A DNA stretch of 14,100 nt from Paracoccaceae bacterium (lineage in GTDB: Bacteria > Pseudomonadota > Alphaproteobacteria > Rhodobacterales > Rhodobacteraceae), in the NCBI GenBank assembly GCA_023260935.1, contig JALQTL010000402.1:1-14100 (forward strand), written 5' to 3'. Below the pieces are notes generated by a model, which ran no database searches, was not told the origin of the DNA, and saw nothing but the letters and a program-made list of their open reading frames with translations. Positions 13,692 to 14,100 of the stretch are shown here, piece after piece. The stretch's first letter is position 1. Every line of letters starts with the position of its first letter. Made by a program: the position numbers and the translations under genes.

Positions 13692-13975
13692 ATGACCGAT
13701 CCGCTTTCCCCCCTGATGCAGGATGCAATGATTGCGGGCCCGATGCCGGGCTCGTCTTCCCCGGGGGGCTGCCGCCCGACCAGCTTCGTATGCTGGCGGA
13801 AGAGGTCATCCGCCGGGTGGCGGAACAGGCCCGTGACATTCGCGAAGCCCGGCTGACCATCACCGAAGACCAGCTTTCCGAACTGGCCGAGGCGCTTCTT
13901 CAGCCCGATGACCATGATCGCGCGGCCGTGTTGGTGCGCGATGCACGTCTGTCCGGTGTGCCGGCAGATGCGCCC
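13692..13975 (+). pseudogene. N-terminal piece of a probable cobalamin-binding-domain protein, frameshifted and interrupted
   Basis: From ATG 13692 the frame reads MTDPLSPLMQDAMIAGP, and then stops making sense. From about 13740 a different plus frame has strong coding character: GLVFPGGLPPDQLRMLAEEV, then RLTITEDQLSELAEALLQ, PDDHDRAAVLVRDARLSGVP. Adding one C in GGGCCCGATG (13733-13742) would join the two into one continuous protein start. The helical pattern with ALLQPDDHDRAA...LSGVPADA resembles the helical cap found in front of corrinoid-binding domains of B12-binding regulators and methyltransferase partners. That match is by eye and tentative. Coding signal ends at about 13975, where it switches to the other strand. 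AAAGGA lies 13 bases before the ATG. The frameshift could be real or an error of sequencing or assembly. Confidence 0.5.
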
Positions 13976-14100
13976 GCAAGGCCACGATGGTACGCGCCAG
14001 CGGAAGGGCCAGATCATTCGTGGTTGCGGCCAGGGCGATGGTCGTGGGCGAAAGCTGCGACAGGCGTTTCAGCAGGCTGTCGTCATCATGGCCCAGAAGC
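13959..14100 (-). pseudogene. Inverted coding fragment, probably the Rossmann part of the same cobalamin-binding-type protein
   Basis: On the minus strand from the right edge, 47 codons with GC-rich third positions read LLGHDDDSLLKRLSQLSPTT, then IALAATTNDLALPLARTIVALRAHLPA, ending around 13959. Beyond that the frame continues to a stop at 13860-13862, but codon use becomes random. The strand-helix-strand-helix pattern fits the part of a B12-binding domain after the cobalamin-ligating histidine motif, which would lie outside the window. In a normal gene this segment would follow the plus-strand N-terminal piece, so here it is inverted relative to it. The B12-binding assignment is an inference; the strand switch is seen directly. 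Confidence 0.45.

Noticed and set aside
13667..14017. Minus-strand 116-codon open frame at the right end
   Set aside because: It is in a different frame from the minus-strand fragment with coding-like codon use, and most of it lies opposite the plus-strand coding piece.

Overview
The window is GC-rich with tightly packed genes joined by 4-base ATGA/GTGA overlaps. Gene content and protein sequences suggest an alphaproteobacterium of the Rhodobacterales (Rhodobacter/Paracoccus-like). The supporting evidence is an RpoH-type sigma factor next to an RluD-family pseudouridine synthase, a psd-pssA-pmtA phospholipid cluster, CbiZ-type cobinamide salvage, and a small DUF6476-like membrane protein. No tRNA, rRNA, CRISPR array or insertion sequence was seen.

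Layout, left to right. (1) Positions 1-1386, minus strand: an amidase-signature hydrolase whose C-terminal end runs off the left edge. (2) Positions 1387-1872: a divergent control region with a 13-base palindrome, a sigma70-like promoter, a full cobalamin riboswitch ending in a canonical B12 box, and a 150-base leader with competing hairpins. (3) Positions 1873-7854: a six-gene B12 operon under that riboswitch. It holds the outer-membrane receptor BtuB, the exported binding protein BtuF, the permease BtuC, the ATPase BtuD, the adenosylcobinamide amidohydrolase CbiZ, and a second BtuF-like protein without any signal peptide. Together they would bring corrinoids across both membranes and strip or remodel incomplete ones inside the cell. 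(4) Positions 7855-9241: a small membrane protein gene on the minus strand, wedged with no free base between the B12 operon (shared TGATCA at the stops) and an RluD-like pseudouridine synthase (shared CATG at the starts). (5) Positions 9425-10318: the heat-shock sigma factor RpoH. (6) Positions 10483-12552: psd-pssA-pmtA, coding for the enzymes from CDP-diacylglycerol and serine through phosphatidylserine and phosphatidylethanolamine to phosphatidylcholine. (7) Positions 12621-13613: a Gfo/Idh/MocA-family NAD(P)-dependent oxidoreductase preceded by a 14-base palindrome. (8) Positions 13692-14100: a broken locus. A plus-strand N-terminal coding piece contains an apparent one-base frameshift. 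At about 13959-13975 coding signal switches to the minus strand. Both pieces resemble parts of one cobalamin-binding-domain protein, so this is either a local inversion or an assembly/amplification chimera.

The most interesting points are the leaderless BtuF-like protein translationally coupled to CbiZ, the two-state structures in the riboswitch leader, and the strand-switching fragment at the right end.
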